Part shown: piece by piece, positions 12,248-20,782 of the stretch
Layout of the letters: every line of letters begins with the position of its first letter
How positions within the stretch are numbered: position 1 is the stretch's first letter
IMG/VR virus record: IMGVR_UViG_3300023284_000104
Coordinates: 1 to 39,478 of that record
DNA: 39,478 bases
Direction: 5' to 3' (one strand)
Origin: a virus
Program-made: the position numbers and the translations under genes
Notes under the pieces: generated by a model
What the model was told of the DNA's origin: nothing
Databases searched by the model: none
What the model saw: only the letters and a program-made list of their open reading frames with translations

Positions 12248-12556
12248 ATGTCTGAATCAATGGATGTTCTGATGGAATGTGGATGTAGGCCAATGACACG
12301 AAAAGGGCCAGGCATGGAACCGTATTGCTTCACACATGATTGTGGGGATGTAATGGAGGATCAGCCAAACCTTGAAGGGAGGATGGCAAGGTGTGATTAT
12401 TACGGTGGAAAACCCAGCAGAAATGAATGTGATGGCTGTAAGGGTAAAGATGTTTGTGGATGTGAAATGCCATCATCTATAGAGTTGGCATTTTTTGTTC
12501 ATCAACCAAATGAAGATTTTGATAGATTCTATTGCGGTTGTCATAGCTGGAATTAA
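12248..12556 (+). CDS. Cysteine-rich hypothetical protein
   Basis: 102-aa protein starting at the ATG at 12248 after GGAG. Cysteines are abundant: M-E-C-G-C-R, then a CFTHDC segment, C-D-Y, N-E-C-D-G-C-K-G-K-D-V-C-G-C, and a terminal C-G-C-H. The central C-D-G-C-x-x-x-x-x-C-G-C resembles small zinc-knuckle sites. One of several such proteins in the early region. Function unknown. Confidence 0.6.
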   Translation: MSESMDVLMECGCRPMTRKGPGMEPYCFTHDCGDVMEDQPNLEGRMARCDYYGGKPSRNECDGCKGKDVCGCEMPSSIELAFFVHQPNEDFDRFYCGCHSWN

Positions 12557-12561
12557 ATACA

Positions 12562-13122
12562 ATGTGGTTCACAGCAGACACACACTTCGGTCACGAAGCA
12601 ATCATCAAGTACGATAAGCGTCCCTTCACATCGGTGCGTGATCACGATGAGACAATCATTAGGAACTGGAATGAAGTGGTCAGGCTCAATGATGATGTGT
12701 GGCATTTAGGTGACTTTGCTTTTCTCGATAACGCAACAATTATAAAATATCTTGAAAGGATGAATGGTCGGATACATTTTGTCAAGGGTAATCATGATGA
12801 TAAACGTGCGCTTAAATGTTGGGATTCATTCGCATCATGGGATGATGCCAAGTATCTAAGACATAACAATCAGAAGTTATATCTGCATCACTATCCATGT
12901 CATTGTTGGCGTGGATCTCACAAGGGTTCATGGCATTTATATGGTCATGTTCATGGATCATATGTAGGCCCAGGGAAATGTCTCGATGTAGGTATTATGA
13001 ATCATAATTATTATCCAATCCATTTTGATGCGATCAGGGTGATGATGGATTCAAGGCCAATGATATATCATCACCCAGGAATGGAAAGCCAAGAAGGACG
13101 AAATGATAAGAATGAATATTGA
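12562..13122 (+). CDS. Calcineurin-like metallophosphoesterase
   Basis: 186-aa protein with all five motifs of the family in order: A-D-T-H-F-G-H (4-10), W-H-L-G-D-F-A-F, K-G-N-H-D-D, a lone L-H-H-Y-P, and Y-G-H-V-H-G-S. The residues D, H, D, N and H that bind two metals are all present, so it should be active. Phage and bacterial homologues of this short type hydrolyse phosphodiesters; the substrate here is unknown. It starts 5 nt after the previous gene and overlaps the HNH gene by 20 nt. Confidence 0.85.
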   Translation: MWFTADTHFGHEAIIKYDKRPFTSVRDHDETIIRNWNEVVRLNDDVWHLGDFAFLDNATIIKYLERMNGRIHFVKGNHDDKRALKCWDSFASWDDAKYLRHNNQKLYLHHYPCHCWRGSHKGSWHLYGHVHGSYVGPGKCLDVGIMNHNYYPIHFDAIRVMMDSRPMIYHHPGMESQEGRNDKNEY

Positions 13123-13420
13123 TGATGTATATCCTGATAACTGGAATGAAATCTCAGCCCGTATCAAGGATCAAAATAACTGGTGTTGTGAACGATGTGG
13201 TCATGCTCATAGCCGTGATGGGTGGCGTATCCTGACAGTACATCATCTTGTGCCTGATAAAAGTCTGTGTGAAGATTGGAATCTTGCCGCACTTTGTCAA
13301 CGATGTCACTTGCATATACAAGCCAAAGTAAATATGTTTCAGGAATACATGTATCCACACTCTGAATGGATGAAACCTCATGTGGAAGGATTTGAGCAAT
13401 GGAGGAAGGTGAATGAGTGA
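13103..13420 (+). CDS. HNH endonuclease
   Basis: 105-aa protein. The HNH core is intact: a C-E-R-C zinc pair, then L-T-V-H-H-L-V-P-D (catalytic His pair), W-N-L-A-A-L-C-Q-R-C-H. The second C-x-x-C completes the structural zinc site. Small free-standing HNH nucleases occur in many phages, either as packaging partners or homing enzymes. Placed away from the terminase here, its role is open. Start ATG 13103 or 13112; it overlaps both neighbours slightly. Confidence 0.8.
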   Translation: MIRMNIDDVYPDNWNEISARIKDQNNWCCERCGHAHSRDGWRILTVHHLVPDKSLCEDWNLAALCQRCHLHIQAKVNMFQEYMYPHSEWMKPHVEGFEQWRKVNE

Positions 13421-13625
13421 TCCTAAATACGTTACAGATTTCATAAAACAGGTTTATCCAGAAAGTACCGAATTGGCCATGGCGCTAAATACCGAAAAAT
13501 CATTGTTGATAGATGCAACCAATTTAATCAAAGAACTAAAATCATCCAATCGTAGACTTGAAATGAAAGTAGCGAGACTGATGAATGATATTAAGGCCAC
13601 TGATTACTGGCTTAAAGAAAGATGA
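13413..13625 (+). CDS. Small coiled-coil protein
   Basis: 70-aa protein, start overlapping the HNH gene by 8 nt after GGAAGG. Residues 20-60 form a helix with heptad leucines (LLIDATNLIKELKSSNRRLEMKVARLMNDI). No domain recognised. Probably a small oligomer translated with the HNH gene. Confidence 0.6.
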   Translation: MSDPKYVTDFIKQVYPESTELAMALNTEKSLLIDATNLIKELKSSNRRLEMKVARLMNDIKATDYWLKER

Positions 13626-13679
13626 TGACTAAACACAACATGGCTTCGATGCCCCCGTCTTTTTAATTTGGAGGGATTT

Positions 13680-13871
13680 ATGCCAGCTATAAATATCATA
13701 TTTGATGGCCCACCAAGCCATGAGGCAGGAAGATTTGTTGAGGCTGAAACAGATGATGGGAGGTCGATAAATGTAGGTCAATGGATTGAGCGTGGAGATG
13801 GATTGTGGGCATTGCGAATTACGGATGATGATGTTGTCAAGGGGAGCCAGGGTAATGCCAAAGAAAAATAA
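13680..13871 (+). CDS. Conserved-looking small phage protein
   Basis: 63-aa protein, start at the ATG at 13680 after GGAGGG. Reads as a small beta-barrel: F-D-G-P-P-S-H-E-A-G-R-F-V-E-A-E, then D-G-R-S-I-N-V-G-Q-W-I-E-R-G-D-G-L-W-A-L-R-I. This pattern recurs in small hypothetical phage proteins, with the pre-terminal W-x-L-R-I. Overlaps the next tiny gene by 17 nt. Function unknown. Confidence 0.65.
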   Translation: MPAINIIFDGPPSHEAGRFVEAETDDGRSINVGQWIERGDGLWALRITDDDVVKGSQGNAKEK

Positions 13872-13983
13872 ACCAACACTGGACGCAAAGGCATGGGATA
13901 GGATTTGGGATGCGTATGGTTATAGAACAGATGAAATTCTCTATGCGGAGTGGATTGGGCCCAGCACCAGAAGCGAAGTATAG
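13855..13983 (+). CDS. 42-aa hypothetical peptide
   Basis: ATG at 13855 after an AGGG-type site, inside the end of the gene before it, stop TAG 13981-13983. Sequence starts MPKKNKPTLDAKAWDRIWDAYGY, basic then aromatic. Coding is suggested by the ribosome site and coupled arrangement only. Confidence 0.4.
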   Translation: MPKKNKPTLDAKAWDRIWDAYGYRTDEILYAEWIGPSTRSEV

Positions 13984-14017
13984 AAAATCGTAAACGCAGA
14001 ATTACGGAGAATAGCTA

Positions 14018-14257
14018 ATGGCAAAGCAAGTGATGCCTGACTCAATCACATGCAATCGCTGCAAGATGATCATCACAGATAGACATAGATTAATCAGGAC
14101 ATATGAGATGCAGTACATACACTATGAGCATGGTGGCTGCATCGATTCACTCATGGATGAAAACGAAAGGTTGAGGAAGTTATTGAAAGGGAAGGGAAGT
14201 GTACGAAAAGATAACTCTGTTCATCCTCCTCGTGATAATAGCGAATTACCTTTTTGA
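14018..14257 (+). CDS. Small zinc-finger/coiled-coil protein
   Basis: 79-aa protein after a CGGAG site. N-terminal C-N-R-C-K and a later H-x-x-x-x-x-x-C form one likely zinc site; residues 48-65 are a short coil (LMDENERLRKLLKGKG). Last gene of the plus-strand unit; it ends 10 nt before the converging late gene ends, with no terminator visible between them. Confidence 0.6.
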   Translation: MAKQVMPDSITCNRCKMIITDRHRLIRTYEMQYIHYEHGGCIDSLMDENERLRKLLKGKGSVRKDNSVHPPRDNSELPF

Positions 14258-14267
14258 TGTTTGGTGT

Positions 14268-14585
14268 TCAGGCAAATATCCTCATGATGACCGCTGACAC
14301 AATCCCAGATATTGCCATAGATACAAGTATCATCACCACCCACATCTTTGTTTTCTGGACTGCAAGACCTTCACGGACTCTGCCAACGGCAAGAAACATA
14401 TCATCAAGCTTTTCTTCGTTCTTGTCAGCGCGGTTAAGATAGATATCCATCTTTGCTGCGCTTGATACCCATTCGTAGGAAATTTTACTTATCTTTTCCA
14501 ACTCCTTTTCGATCCTATCAATTTCCTTTTTAAGTCCGTCAATGCTATCTTGTGTGTGAGAATACCCTTCAGTGTCCTTAACCAT
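14268..14585 (-). CDS. XhlA-like membrane protein, possible holin/lysis factor
   Basis: 105-aa protein. Residues 12-75 are coiled coil (IDGLKKEIDRIEKELEKIS and later repeats), followed by one transmembrane helix near the C-terminus (MWVVMILVSMAISGIVSAVI). A coiled coil before a C-terminal membrane helix is the XhlA/haemolysin-type plan seen in phage lysis regions. Last gene of the late unit. Its start lies within another reading frame (14489-14707), so a frameshift product is possible. Confidence 0.6.
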   Translation of the reverse strand: MVKDTEGYSHTQDSIDGLKKEIDRIEKELEKISKISYEWVSSAAKMDIYLNRADKNEEKLDDMFLAVGRVREGLAVQKTKMWVVMILVSMAISGIVSAVIMRIFA

Positions 14586-14707
14586 GAGCCGCTATTCCTT
14601 ATTTGGATTTCACCAAGCAACTGTAAAGATTCACTATGCAACCTATGTATCTTTTCATCAATTCTGTCAAGTCTTTTGGCATACGCAGAAACGGATTCAC
14701 CCTTCAT
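14489..14707 (-). CDS. Small helical protein overlapping the XhlA-like gene
   Basis: 72-aa frame with the best ribosome site in this cluster (AAGGAGA, 8 nt before the ATG at 14707). Residues 5-40 are helical (SAYAKRLDRIDEKIHRLHSESLQLLG). The last third is encoded in the 97-nt overlap with the membrane protein and is basic and less protein-like. It may be a separate small protein or the N-terminus of a frameshifted fusion with the membrane protein. Confidence 0.5.
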   Translation of the reverse strand: MKGESVSAYAKRLDRIDEKIHRLHSESLQLLGEIQIRNSGSWLRTLKGILTHKIALTDLKRKLIGSKRSWKR

Positions 14708-14728
14708 GTGAATATCTCCTTATATATT

Positions 14729-14998
14729 TTACTTCTTTTTCTTTCTACGCATTTCTCTGAATAGTTTAGTCAGTGCCAACCCGCCAAGGATGATACCGAA
14801 TCCTATCGGGCCACCCACTGCACGACCTGTAGCAGACACACCCTCACCGATCTGCTCACCGTGAGTCTTGGCACTACGCAATCCATCACTTTTATATTGT
14901 CTTACCGAACCAGTAGATTGTGGGCCATCAATAGGTTCCATTAACCAGCATCCCGAAGTCAACAAGCATACAGCAACCAACAGTTTTCCTTTTTTCAT
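14729..14998 (-). CDS. Lipoprotein, possible outer-membrane spanin
   Basis: 89-aa protein, start at the ATG at 14998 after GAGGA. The N-terminus is a lipoprotein signal: MKKGK, then LLVAVCLLTSGC with the lipobox cysteine. The mature part is about 70 residues, with a glycine-rich hydrophobic stretch (GPIGFGIILGGLALTKLF) and a terminal K/R run. A small lipoprotein among lysis genes suggests an o-spanin-like role in a Gram-negative host, but the second hydrophobic segment is atypical. Confidence 0.6.
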   Translation of the reverse strand: MKKGKLLVAVCLLTSGCWLMEPIDGPQSTGSVRQYKSDGLRSAKTHGEQIGEGVSATGRAVGGPIGFGIILGGLALTKLFREMRRKKKK

Positions 14999-15005
14999 AA
15001 AGTCC

Positions 15006-15185
15006 TCACTTGGGGTTTTTGATCTGAATACCAAAACGGTCAGCAATTTTTCCTAACTTCTGCAACATGGTTGCCGCCTTATCATCTTTGGTTGTTGGCG
15101 TGACAGCCGCAATCGCTGTCATGAGTGCTGTAAAAGCACCAAGTATTGCCAGATACGGTTTAAGAAGTACCATAATGTTCTCCAT
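15006..15185 (-). CDS. Holin-like small membrane protein
   Basis: 59-aa frame from the ATG at 15185 (strong AAAGGAG site 5 nt upstream) to TGA at 15008-15006. One transmembrane helix (YLAILGAFTALMTAIAAV, residues 11-28) follows a short N-terminus; the rest is a charged helix. Size, single hydrophobic helix and position between the LamG gene and a lipoprotein suit a class III holin or pinholin-like protein. No endolysin gene is next to it. Confidence 0.6.
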   Translation of the reverse strand: MENIMVLLKPYLAILGAFTALMTAIAAVTPTTKDDKAATMLQKLGKIADRFGIQIKNPK

Positions 15186-15206
15186 AAATCTCCTTTCTAA
15201 AATAAA

Positions 15207-15971
15207 TTATACGTTTGATAACAAAATATTAACATCTCTATTAATATCCTGATTAACATTCCTTATCAATCTTCTTTGACCTACAATAAATGGATGCGTA
15301 AGGCCAGCCCCACCATTAAACAAAGTATCAAGATCGCTTACGGATAAGTTTTCTTTATAGATTCCCATTTCATCTATGGCACCGTCAAAGAAAACATTGT
15401 TAGCAGGGTTTCCCTCGCCTCGTGCTCCGATATTGAAATCCTTGTTTTGGACTTCGATACCAGCCGTTACTGCCGTGGTGTCAATCGCACCGTTATCAAT
15501 CTGAATCGATATTAAATTATTAACTGAATCATGCTTACATACGAAAAAGTTAAATACACCTAACGATGGACTTCCAAAACTATTGGCAAGGACATTTACA
15601 AAGACGCCACCCGATCTGATAAAAAAATTCCATCTATCTAGTGTGGTTTCAAAAATTAAAGCATATTCAAACTGCCCTGCCAGAACACCAGTCTTTCCAA
15701 AAATTGTTCTTGTGCCAGTTCCTTTGGAATCCAATTTTGCCCATACTGCAAATGTCACATCAATATCGCCCATCTCCACAAATGAGTTGGTTGGTACTGA
15801 CAAAAACTCCTTGTTTACTTTGGAAAATTGTGCTGCATTACCTATTTTCCCGACAGAACTAGTTACGGTATTGTTATCGGACAAATCGCTGGCATTGATA
15901 GTACTGTCAAATCTGGTTCCGCTGACTGCATCCAGCTTATAGTAAGCAACGACACTACTAATAAGGCTCAT
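15207..15971 (-). CDS. LamG/concanavalin-like virion protein
   Basis: 254-aa protein, start at the ATG at 15971 (MSLISSVVAYYKLD), which overlaps the gene before it by 14 nt; an upstream in-frame ATG is less likely. The LamG jelly-roll pattern is clear: YYKLD opening, SDNNTVTSSVGKIGNAAQF, then FAVWAKLDSKGTG and IFFDGAIDEMGIY. Such domains bind carbohydrate. At the end of the tail and ejection genes it is likely a receptor- or glycan-binding decoration. Confidence 0.75.
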   Translation of the reverse strand: MSLISSVVAYYKLDAVSGTRFDSTINASDLSDNNTVTSSVGKIGNAAQFSKVNKEFLSVPTNSFVEMGDIDVTFAVWAKLDSKGTGTRTIFGKTGVLAGQFEYALIFETTLDRWNFFIRSGGVFVNVLANSFGSPSLGVFNFFVCKHDSVNNLISIQIDNGAIDTTAVTAGIEVQNKDFNIGARGEGNPANNVFFDGAIDEMGIYKENLSVSDLDTLFNGGAGLTHPFIVGQRRLIRNVNQDINRDVNILLSNV

Positions 15972-16362
15972 TATATTCTGTCCAATCAAATGTTCTTGAG
16001 GTATCGGGGCCAACATTCTCACATCTGGAATATTTTATTGCGCCTTCATTAACAAATCCATAAACACAATATCCTTTTCCAAGTGGGCCATTATATGCAA
16101 TAACACAAACACAGCATTCCATTAATGCGGGAAGCGTCACTCCACCCCCAAATGTATCCCAATCATCAAAATCTGTTTGTTTATTTGTTTTTGTGGGTGC
16201 TGTTCCAACACCATCAGCAGGAATTATTGCATGTGTAAGTCGTCCTTCCCAATACTTGCTATTGGCTGTAAAGAATGTAGTCTGTTTTGCTGAAAGTTCA
16301 GTGACGAGATCATTAACCACTGTGTCAACGGTTGTTTTTAGTCCTGGCGATATTGTAGCCAT
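15958..16362 (-). CDS. Virion-associated hypothetical protein
   Basis: 134-aa protein joined to its neighbours by short overlaps. Starts with a helix (TTVDTVVNDLVTELSAKQ), then a mixed region with four cysteines in the C-terminal half (MECCVCVIAYNGP; KGYCVYGF) and a tyrosine/tryptophan-rich end. It resembles small tail-end proteins that precede fibre or LamG proteins, but no family is recognised. Confidence 0.55.
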   Translation of the reverse strand: MATISPGLKTTVDTVVNDLVTELSAKQTTFFTANSKYWEGRLTHAIIPADGVGTAPTKTNKQTDFDDWDTFGGGVTLPALMECCVCVIAYNGPLGKGYCVYGFVNEGAIKYSRCENVGPDTSRTFDWTEYNEPY

Positions 16363-19300
16363 TACTTTCCTCCCGTTATTTCGTCAAACACATCTAAATC
16401 TTCATCACCAGGCTGAACTAACGGTTCTTGATTCATGAATCTATCTATTAATTTTCTAATGTCACGAGGTTTTCTTCTCAATTTAAATTCCATTTCCAGC
16501 CTAGGATTCTTGAGGAATACTTCTTCTCTTGCTAATTTTCTTATTTCTTTCATGTTTGTATTGAATACAATCCTTTTCTCAAGATCATCAAGTTCCTGGT
16601 AGAATGGAGATTTTAAAAGTCTCGATATTGTTTCTTCCACTTTGGGCCGCATTGCTTCTGCCATCTTTCTGTCCAAGTCTGGTATTCCTGTTCGTGGTGA
16701 AATGTCTGAATCCCTGAATCCAAGTCTATCTTTTTCCCTTGTCGCCGCTGTTTTTGTTCTGAAGATAAGCCCAGTGAAAACTCTTAATGCTGGCAGTTCT
16801 TTTACAAATTTTTCCTTTCCAATGGGTCGTTGTGCCTTTGGAAGTATCTGTCTTAGAAACGGAATCTTGGCGATGAATGGGTCAATGATCGGATCATCCC
16901 TTCTATCCCTTATCGTTGCCTCTTCTTTATCGAATTGAGATATTACATCAATGAACTGATTTAATGGTGTGAGGAATCCAGCACCAACTTCACCGACAAA
17001 TCTTCCTCCTGCGGTTTTACTCAATACCTTTGCCGCTTCAGCAGGTGAGCCAGCAGCCCTTACTTCATCCATGATGTCACCTGCGTTATCAAGGAGAAAC
17101 AATCCTGCACCAGCCCTGAAATTCGCACTGAATATTCCCTGTGTCAAATCGACAGTATTAAGTGACTCACCCTTGATTGCTTTTCTTGCCACTTCTGCAA
17201 GAAACAAATAGGTTGCCAATGGCGCAAATGGCCTTGCATCAATTATAGTAGACTCTCCCGTATCTGGATCTTCTCCTACTTTAATTTCAAACCATTTCTC
17301 ACCAGCAATATCAGGATCACTTCTTATCTTCCATGCGGACAAAAGCATTCCAGTACCCATGATTGCTTTTGATAATTCCTTTGTATTTCTTTGCAGTAAT
17401 CTTCTGACCCTTCTTGGTGTCTGTGCTAACTGACCCCTGGATAGTCCCGTTGTGATTACATCAAATTCTTTTTTACTGAGAAGTTTTAAAAGATTTGCTG
17501 GACTGTGTTCAATTACCCACTCCCAAGATAAAACCATAAATCTCGGAAATGCCTGAATGTAGTTGACAATAGGAATCTTGTTGAATAAATCTACAACATT
17601 CCTTCCAAATACTGATTTTGGTGTATTTGCAAATGTCATATTTAGACTAAACTCAACTGCATCAGTAAGATCATCTGCAAATCTTACAAGATCATCACTT
17701 TGAAGTTTTTGAAGATTAATGTTTTCAAGATTTAGTCCTCTCTTTTCAAGACTTTTCTGAAGTCTCAAGAAAGCAGATATCTTTCTGCTTGTAAATTCTT
17801 GTGATGAATTGAATATGTTGAGCGTGGTTACGCCTTGCTCTGCTTTGGTGAAAACACTATCAAGTCCTTTTGCGAATCTACTTCTCAATTGACCTGTTCT
17901 TGCAATCGTCCTTTCAACATCAGAAGCATATCTTGTAAATAATGATTCTGTTTCATTGGGAAATTGCTTGATCACATCTTCCATTAATTTGATACCAGGA
18001 TTAGGTTCACCAACAAATTTACCCCTTGTCATTCTTCTCAATACTTCCTTTGAAGTTTCCTTGAATACTGTTCCTGATGCCTGAACAACTTGTAATGCTC
18101 TTTCAGTAGCGGCACGTAACCCCTGACTTCGTACATTAGGGGTAAAAAGCATCTTCTGTAATACAGAATCTAATACTTCATCTATGGCAACCAGTGGAAA
18201 TCTGATAGCGGTCACAGATAAATTCCTGATTGCTGTTGGTAATTGTGATACAAGCATTCCACGCCATACGTTTCTAAATCTCTGAGAAAAAAATCTGAAC
18301 TGTTGCCAAGGTGAAAATGTCTTTAGACTTTTCTCCATTATTTCTTGAATTTCTACAGGGAGTTTTGCCATGCGTTTAGTAATCAATGATCTTGCACCAA
18401 GTTCCCTTGCAATTGGTGTTGCTGATTCCTTCCATGCTGTCATGAACTCAACCATAGACATATTTCTTTTTGTCAATTCATCCTTCAGTGTTCCCAACAT
18501 TGCCGCCTGTTCCGCTTCCTCCAAAGTTGTAAATGCTTCAAGAACCTGACTGGACACAGATACCTTTGGATTTCTTTTGATACCAAGTTTTTCAACTACA
18601 GCAAGTCCAACCTCAACACCTTTCATTTGAGCAGGAGTAGAAAGTGTTGATCTTAATAAGGGATCAGTTACAGATTTTGCATGTGCAAGTTGAAGATTCC
18701 CTTCCTCAAATGGAATCTGCTTAAATGATGTGGCAAGTGCATCAACTTTTCTCCCAGCAGGTGCTTGCTTAACAATTTCTGTTGCAGATTTTGGCGCGGG
18801 CAATCTTGGCCTTGCCATCCTGTTTGCAGTTTCTATAAACTGTGTCCTTAATGCGGCCTCTTCTGCGTTTTCAATAATTGGTCTTGGGCCTGATGTGAAA
18901 CCAAGTTTTTGTGACGCTGTTTGTATCCTACGTTTTAATACATTCCTGACCCCCAATCTTGACATCTCCCTGACTGTAGGCGCAATACCTCTGAATGCAG
19001 CCCTGCCTACTGGTGCGGCGATCAGTGATAATCCCAATACTTCACCAGGCTTTTCTTCAAATGTTTTAATAAATCCAAGTGGGAAATCTTCTAATGATTC
19101 TGATGTCAACATCACTATTTGAGAAACACCCAAAGTAGCCAAACTAGCAATACCAAATGCAACTTCCCTCCTGCCCTCTTTTGTTCTCATTTTTCCACCC
19201 AATCCACTAAACATTGGATTTTCAGAAGGAAGAATAAATTCCTCACCAGATTCAAGTACCCTTCTCGTTGCTTCAAGTTCTTCTAATTGTGAGGTAGTGG

Positions 19301-19820
19301 GAACTTCACCAGTAAGCTGAAGCAACATTCTTAATCCACGTGATAATGGGCCTCCAACAAAAGGAAGCTGTCTGATATCCTCAAGTCTTTCTTCGGAAGC
19401 CGCACGTGACTGTGCTGGCGTAATCCCTGTAATTATTCTCCTTCTCCGCTCTTCTGATACAGCACCAAGGAATCCAAGTGGTGCTTCGACCAATCTTCTT
19501 GGAATTTGTGCGGCACGTTGAAACGCTGGAATCTCTGATCTTAGATTGGACAGTTCTCGTCCTTTTAACTCATCAAAGGTTGCTATTCCCCTTATTCTTT
19601 TATTTAAAAACTCAGCTTCTTTATCTGAAACACCAAGTCTCCTTGCGGTATCTTCGATCTTTAGTTTCCTTATATCCTCCAAGAATAGTCTGTTGTTTCT
19701 TTCAAGTTCAGATTTTCTGACAACTAGTTCTTCTGTAAGGGGAGATATCTGCTCAAAAACATCACCACCAACATCAGGCTTTTTCTTCTCTTGGGTAACT
19801 AAATCAAAAACATCTACCAT
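16362..19820 (-). CDS. Large internal virion / DNA-ejection protein
   Basis: 1152-aa protein, the largest in the genome. Largely helical, rich in Arg, Lys and Leu, with several hydrophobic patches (near residues 220-245 and 255-275). It sits after two Gln-rich proteins at the end of the structural operon, the place where podoviruses encode the long ejection protein (as P22 gp16/gp20 or T7 gp16 by position). No lysozyme or protease motif is seen. C-terminal region is charged and helical (REEVFLKNPRLEMEFKLRRKP). Confidence 0.65.
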   Translation of the reverse strand: MVDVFDLVTQEKKKPDVGGDVFEQISPLTEELVVRKSELERNNRLFLEDIRKLKIEDTARRLGVSDKEAEFLNKRIRGIATFDELKGRELSNLRSEIPAFQRAAQIPRRLVEAPLGFLGAVSEERRRRIITGITPAQSRAASEERLEDIRQLPFVGGPLSRGLRMLLQLTGEVPTTSQLEELEATRRVLESGEEFILPSENPMFSGLGGKMRTKEGRREVAFGIASLATLGVSQIVMLTSESLEDFPLGFIKTFEEKPGEVLGLSLIAAPVGRAAFRGIAPTVREMSRLGVRNVLKRRIQTASQKLGFTSGPRPIIENAEEAALRTQFIETANRMARPRLPAPKSATEIVKQAPAGRKVDALATSFKQIPFEEGNLQLAHAKSVTDPLLRSTLSTPAQMKGVEVGLAVVEKLGIKRNPKVSVSSQVLEAFTTLEEAEQAAMLGTLKDELTKRNMSMVEFMTAWKESATPIARELGARSLITKRMAKLPVEIQEIMEKSLKTFSPWQQFRFFSQRFRNVWRGMLVSQLPTAIRNLSVTAIRFPLVAIDEVLDSVLQKMLFTPNVRSQGLRAATERALQVVQASGTVFKETSKEVLRRMTRGKFVGEPNPGIKLMEDVIKQFPNETESLFTRYASDVERTIARTGQLRSRFAKGLDSVFTKAEQGVTTLNIFNSSQEFTSRKISAFLRLQKSLEKRGLNLENINLQKLQSDDLVRFADDLTDAVEFSLNMTFANTPKSVFGRNVVDLFNKIPIVNYIQAFPRFMVLSWEWVIEHSPANLLKLLSKKEFDVITTGLSRGQLAQTPRRVRRLLQRNTKELSKAIMGTGMLLSAWKIRSDPDIAGEKWFEIKVGEDPDTGESTIIDARPFAPLATYLFLAEVARKAIKGESLNTVDLTQGIFSANFRAGAGLFLLDNAGDIMDEVRAAGSPAEAAKVLSKTAGGRFVGEVGAGFLTPLNQFIDVISQFDKEEATIRDRRDDPIIDPFIAKIPFLRQILPKAQRPIGKEKFVKELPALRVFTGLIFRTKTAATREKDRLGFRDSDISPRTGIPDLDRKMAEAMRPKVEETISRLLKSPFYQELDDLEKRIVFNTNMKEIRKLAREEVFLKNPRLEMEFKLRRKPRDIRKLIDRFMNQEPLVQPGDEDLDVFDEITGGK

Positions 19821-20771
19821 TTATTTAACCTCAAATCCAAGTGATAGCGCAATTTGTCTTGCCAAAGCCTTTTCTTCTGGTGTTGCTACTGAAGGATCAT
19901 CAGTAAGTCTACTTAGAATCAATTCTGCTGTAGAAATGTCCAATATCCCTTTTGACTCCACGGGTGGAACTGTCCTTCCTGCTGATATCTCTCGAAACAC
20001 AGAATCTATATCTTCGACACTTATAATATCTTGTTCTTTAATTGATTCTGATGCTTCAATTAAACCCTTAAATCTACCAAGATTATTGAACGCTTCATCT
20101 CTTTGAACTTCCAATAACTTAAGAAGTTTTCCTGCGTCTTGCTTTCCCTTTGTCAAAACATCTGGTCTTGTAATGGCAATAAGTTTCAATATGTCTGGTG
20201 AAAGATTTTTAATATCTGTTTCACTTGGCAATGCCTTTAATTTCATTATTTTACTTTCTATATTTATTAAATCATTTAATGCATTTGATTCTTCATCGGT
20301 TGGGTCTGATGGGGGAACTGTTCCAGGCTTGAATGGAACTTCTTCAAGTTGTGGATTCGGATCATCAAGATCGACTGTAAATAATCTATTACCAATCCGT
20401 TTGAATGTTCTGTTCCCAACCTTCTTTGAAAATATAATATCACCTAATCCTGTCCTTTGACCTAAATTTAAACTTTCAAAAGCCTTGTTCGCAGCTTCTA
20501 TATTTCCAGTTGATTCAAATTTAAACACTATATCCAGATCATCCTGCAATTGTTTATCTGTAAGTTTTTGCTGCTGAAGTTCAAGCTGCTGTTGACGAGC
20601 CTGTTGCTGTGCCAATTGTGATTGCTGCTGTTGTTCAAACTGCTGCTGTTGCAATCCAAATTGCTGTTGACGTTGACCAAATTGACCCGCAGCAATTGTG
20701 GCCTGTTGAACTGACTGAAGCCCCCTGCTGATTCCACCTGCAATATCTGGTATCAAGTTTCCATTAACCAT
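19821..20771 (-). CDS. Gln-rich internal virion protein
   Basis: 316-aa protein, start ATG 20771 after GAGGGAGA. The N-terminus is G-rich; residues 35-85 are glutamine-rich (many Q-Q-Q runs), then a globular, acidic region with long helices. Gln-rich small virion proteins next to the large ejection protein are usual in podoviruses and are likely ejected with DNA. No catalytic motif. Confidence 0.6.
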   Translation of the reverse strand: MVNGNLIPDIAGGISRGLQSVQQATIAAGQFGQRQQQFGLQQQQFEQQQQSQLAQQQARQQQLELQQQKLTDKQLQDDLDIVFKFESTGNIEAANKAFESLNLGQRTGLGDIIFSKKVGNRTFKRIGNRLFTVDLDDPNPQLEEVPFKPGTVPPSDPTDEESNALNDLINIESKIMKLKALPSETDIKNLSPDILKLIAITRPDVLTKGKQDAGKLLKLLEVQRDEAFNNLGRFKGLIEASESIKEQDIISVEDIDSVFREISAGRTVPPVESKGILDISTAELILSRLTDDPSVATPEEKALARQIALSLGFEVK

Positions 20772-20782
20772 ATTTATCTCCC

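Noticed and set aside
12045-12272. 75-aa plus-strand frame (lysine-rich start)
   Set aside because: Its ATG is the D-loop of the permuted tRNA, there is no ribosome site, and it runs into the next well-supported gene in another frame.
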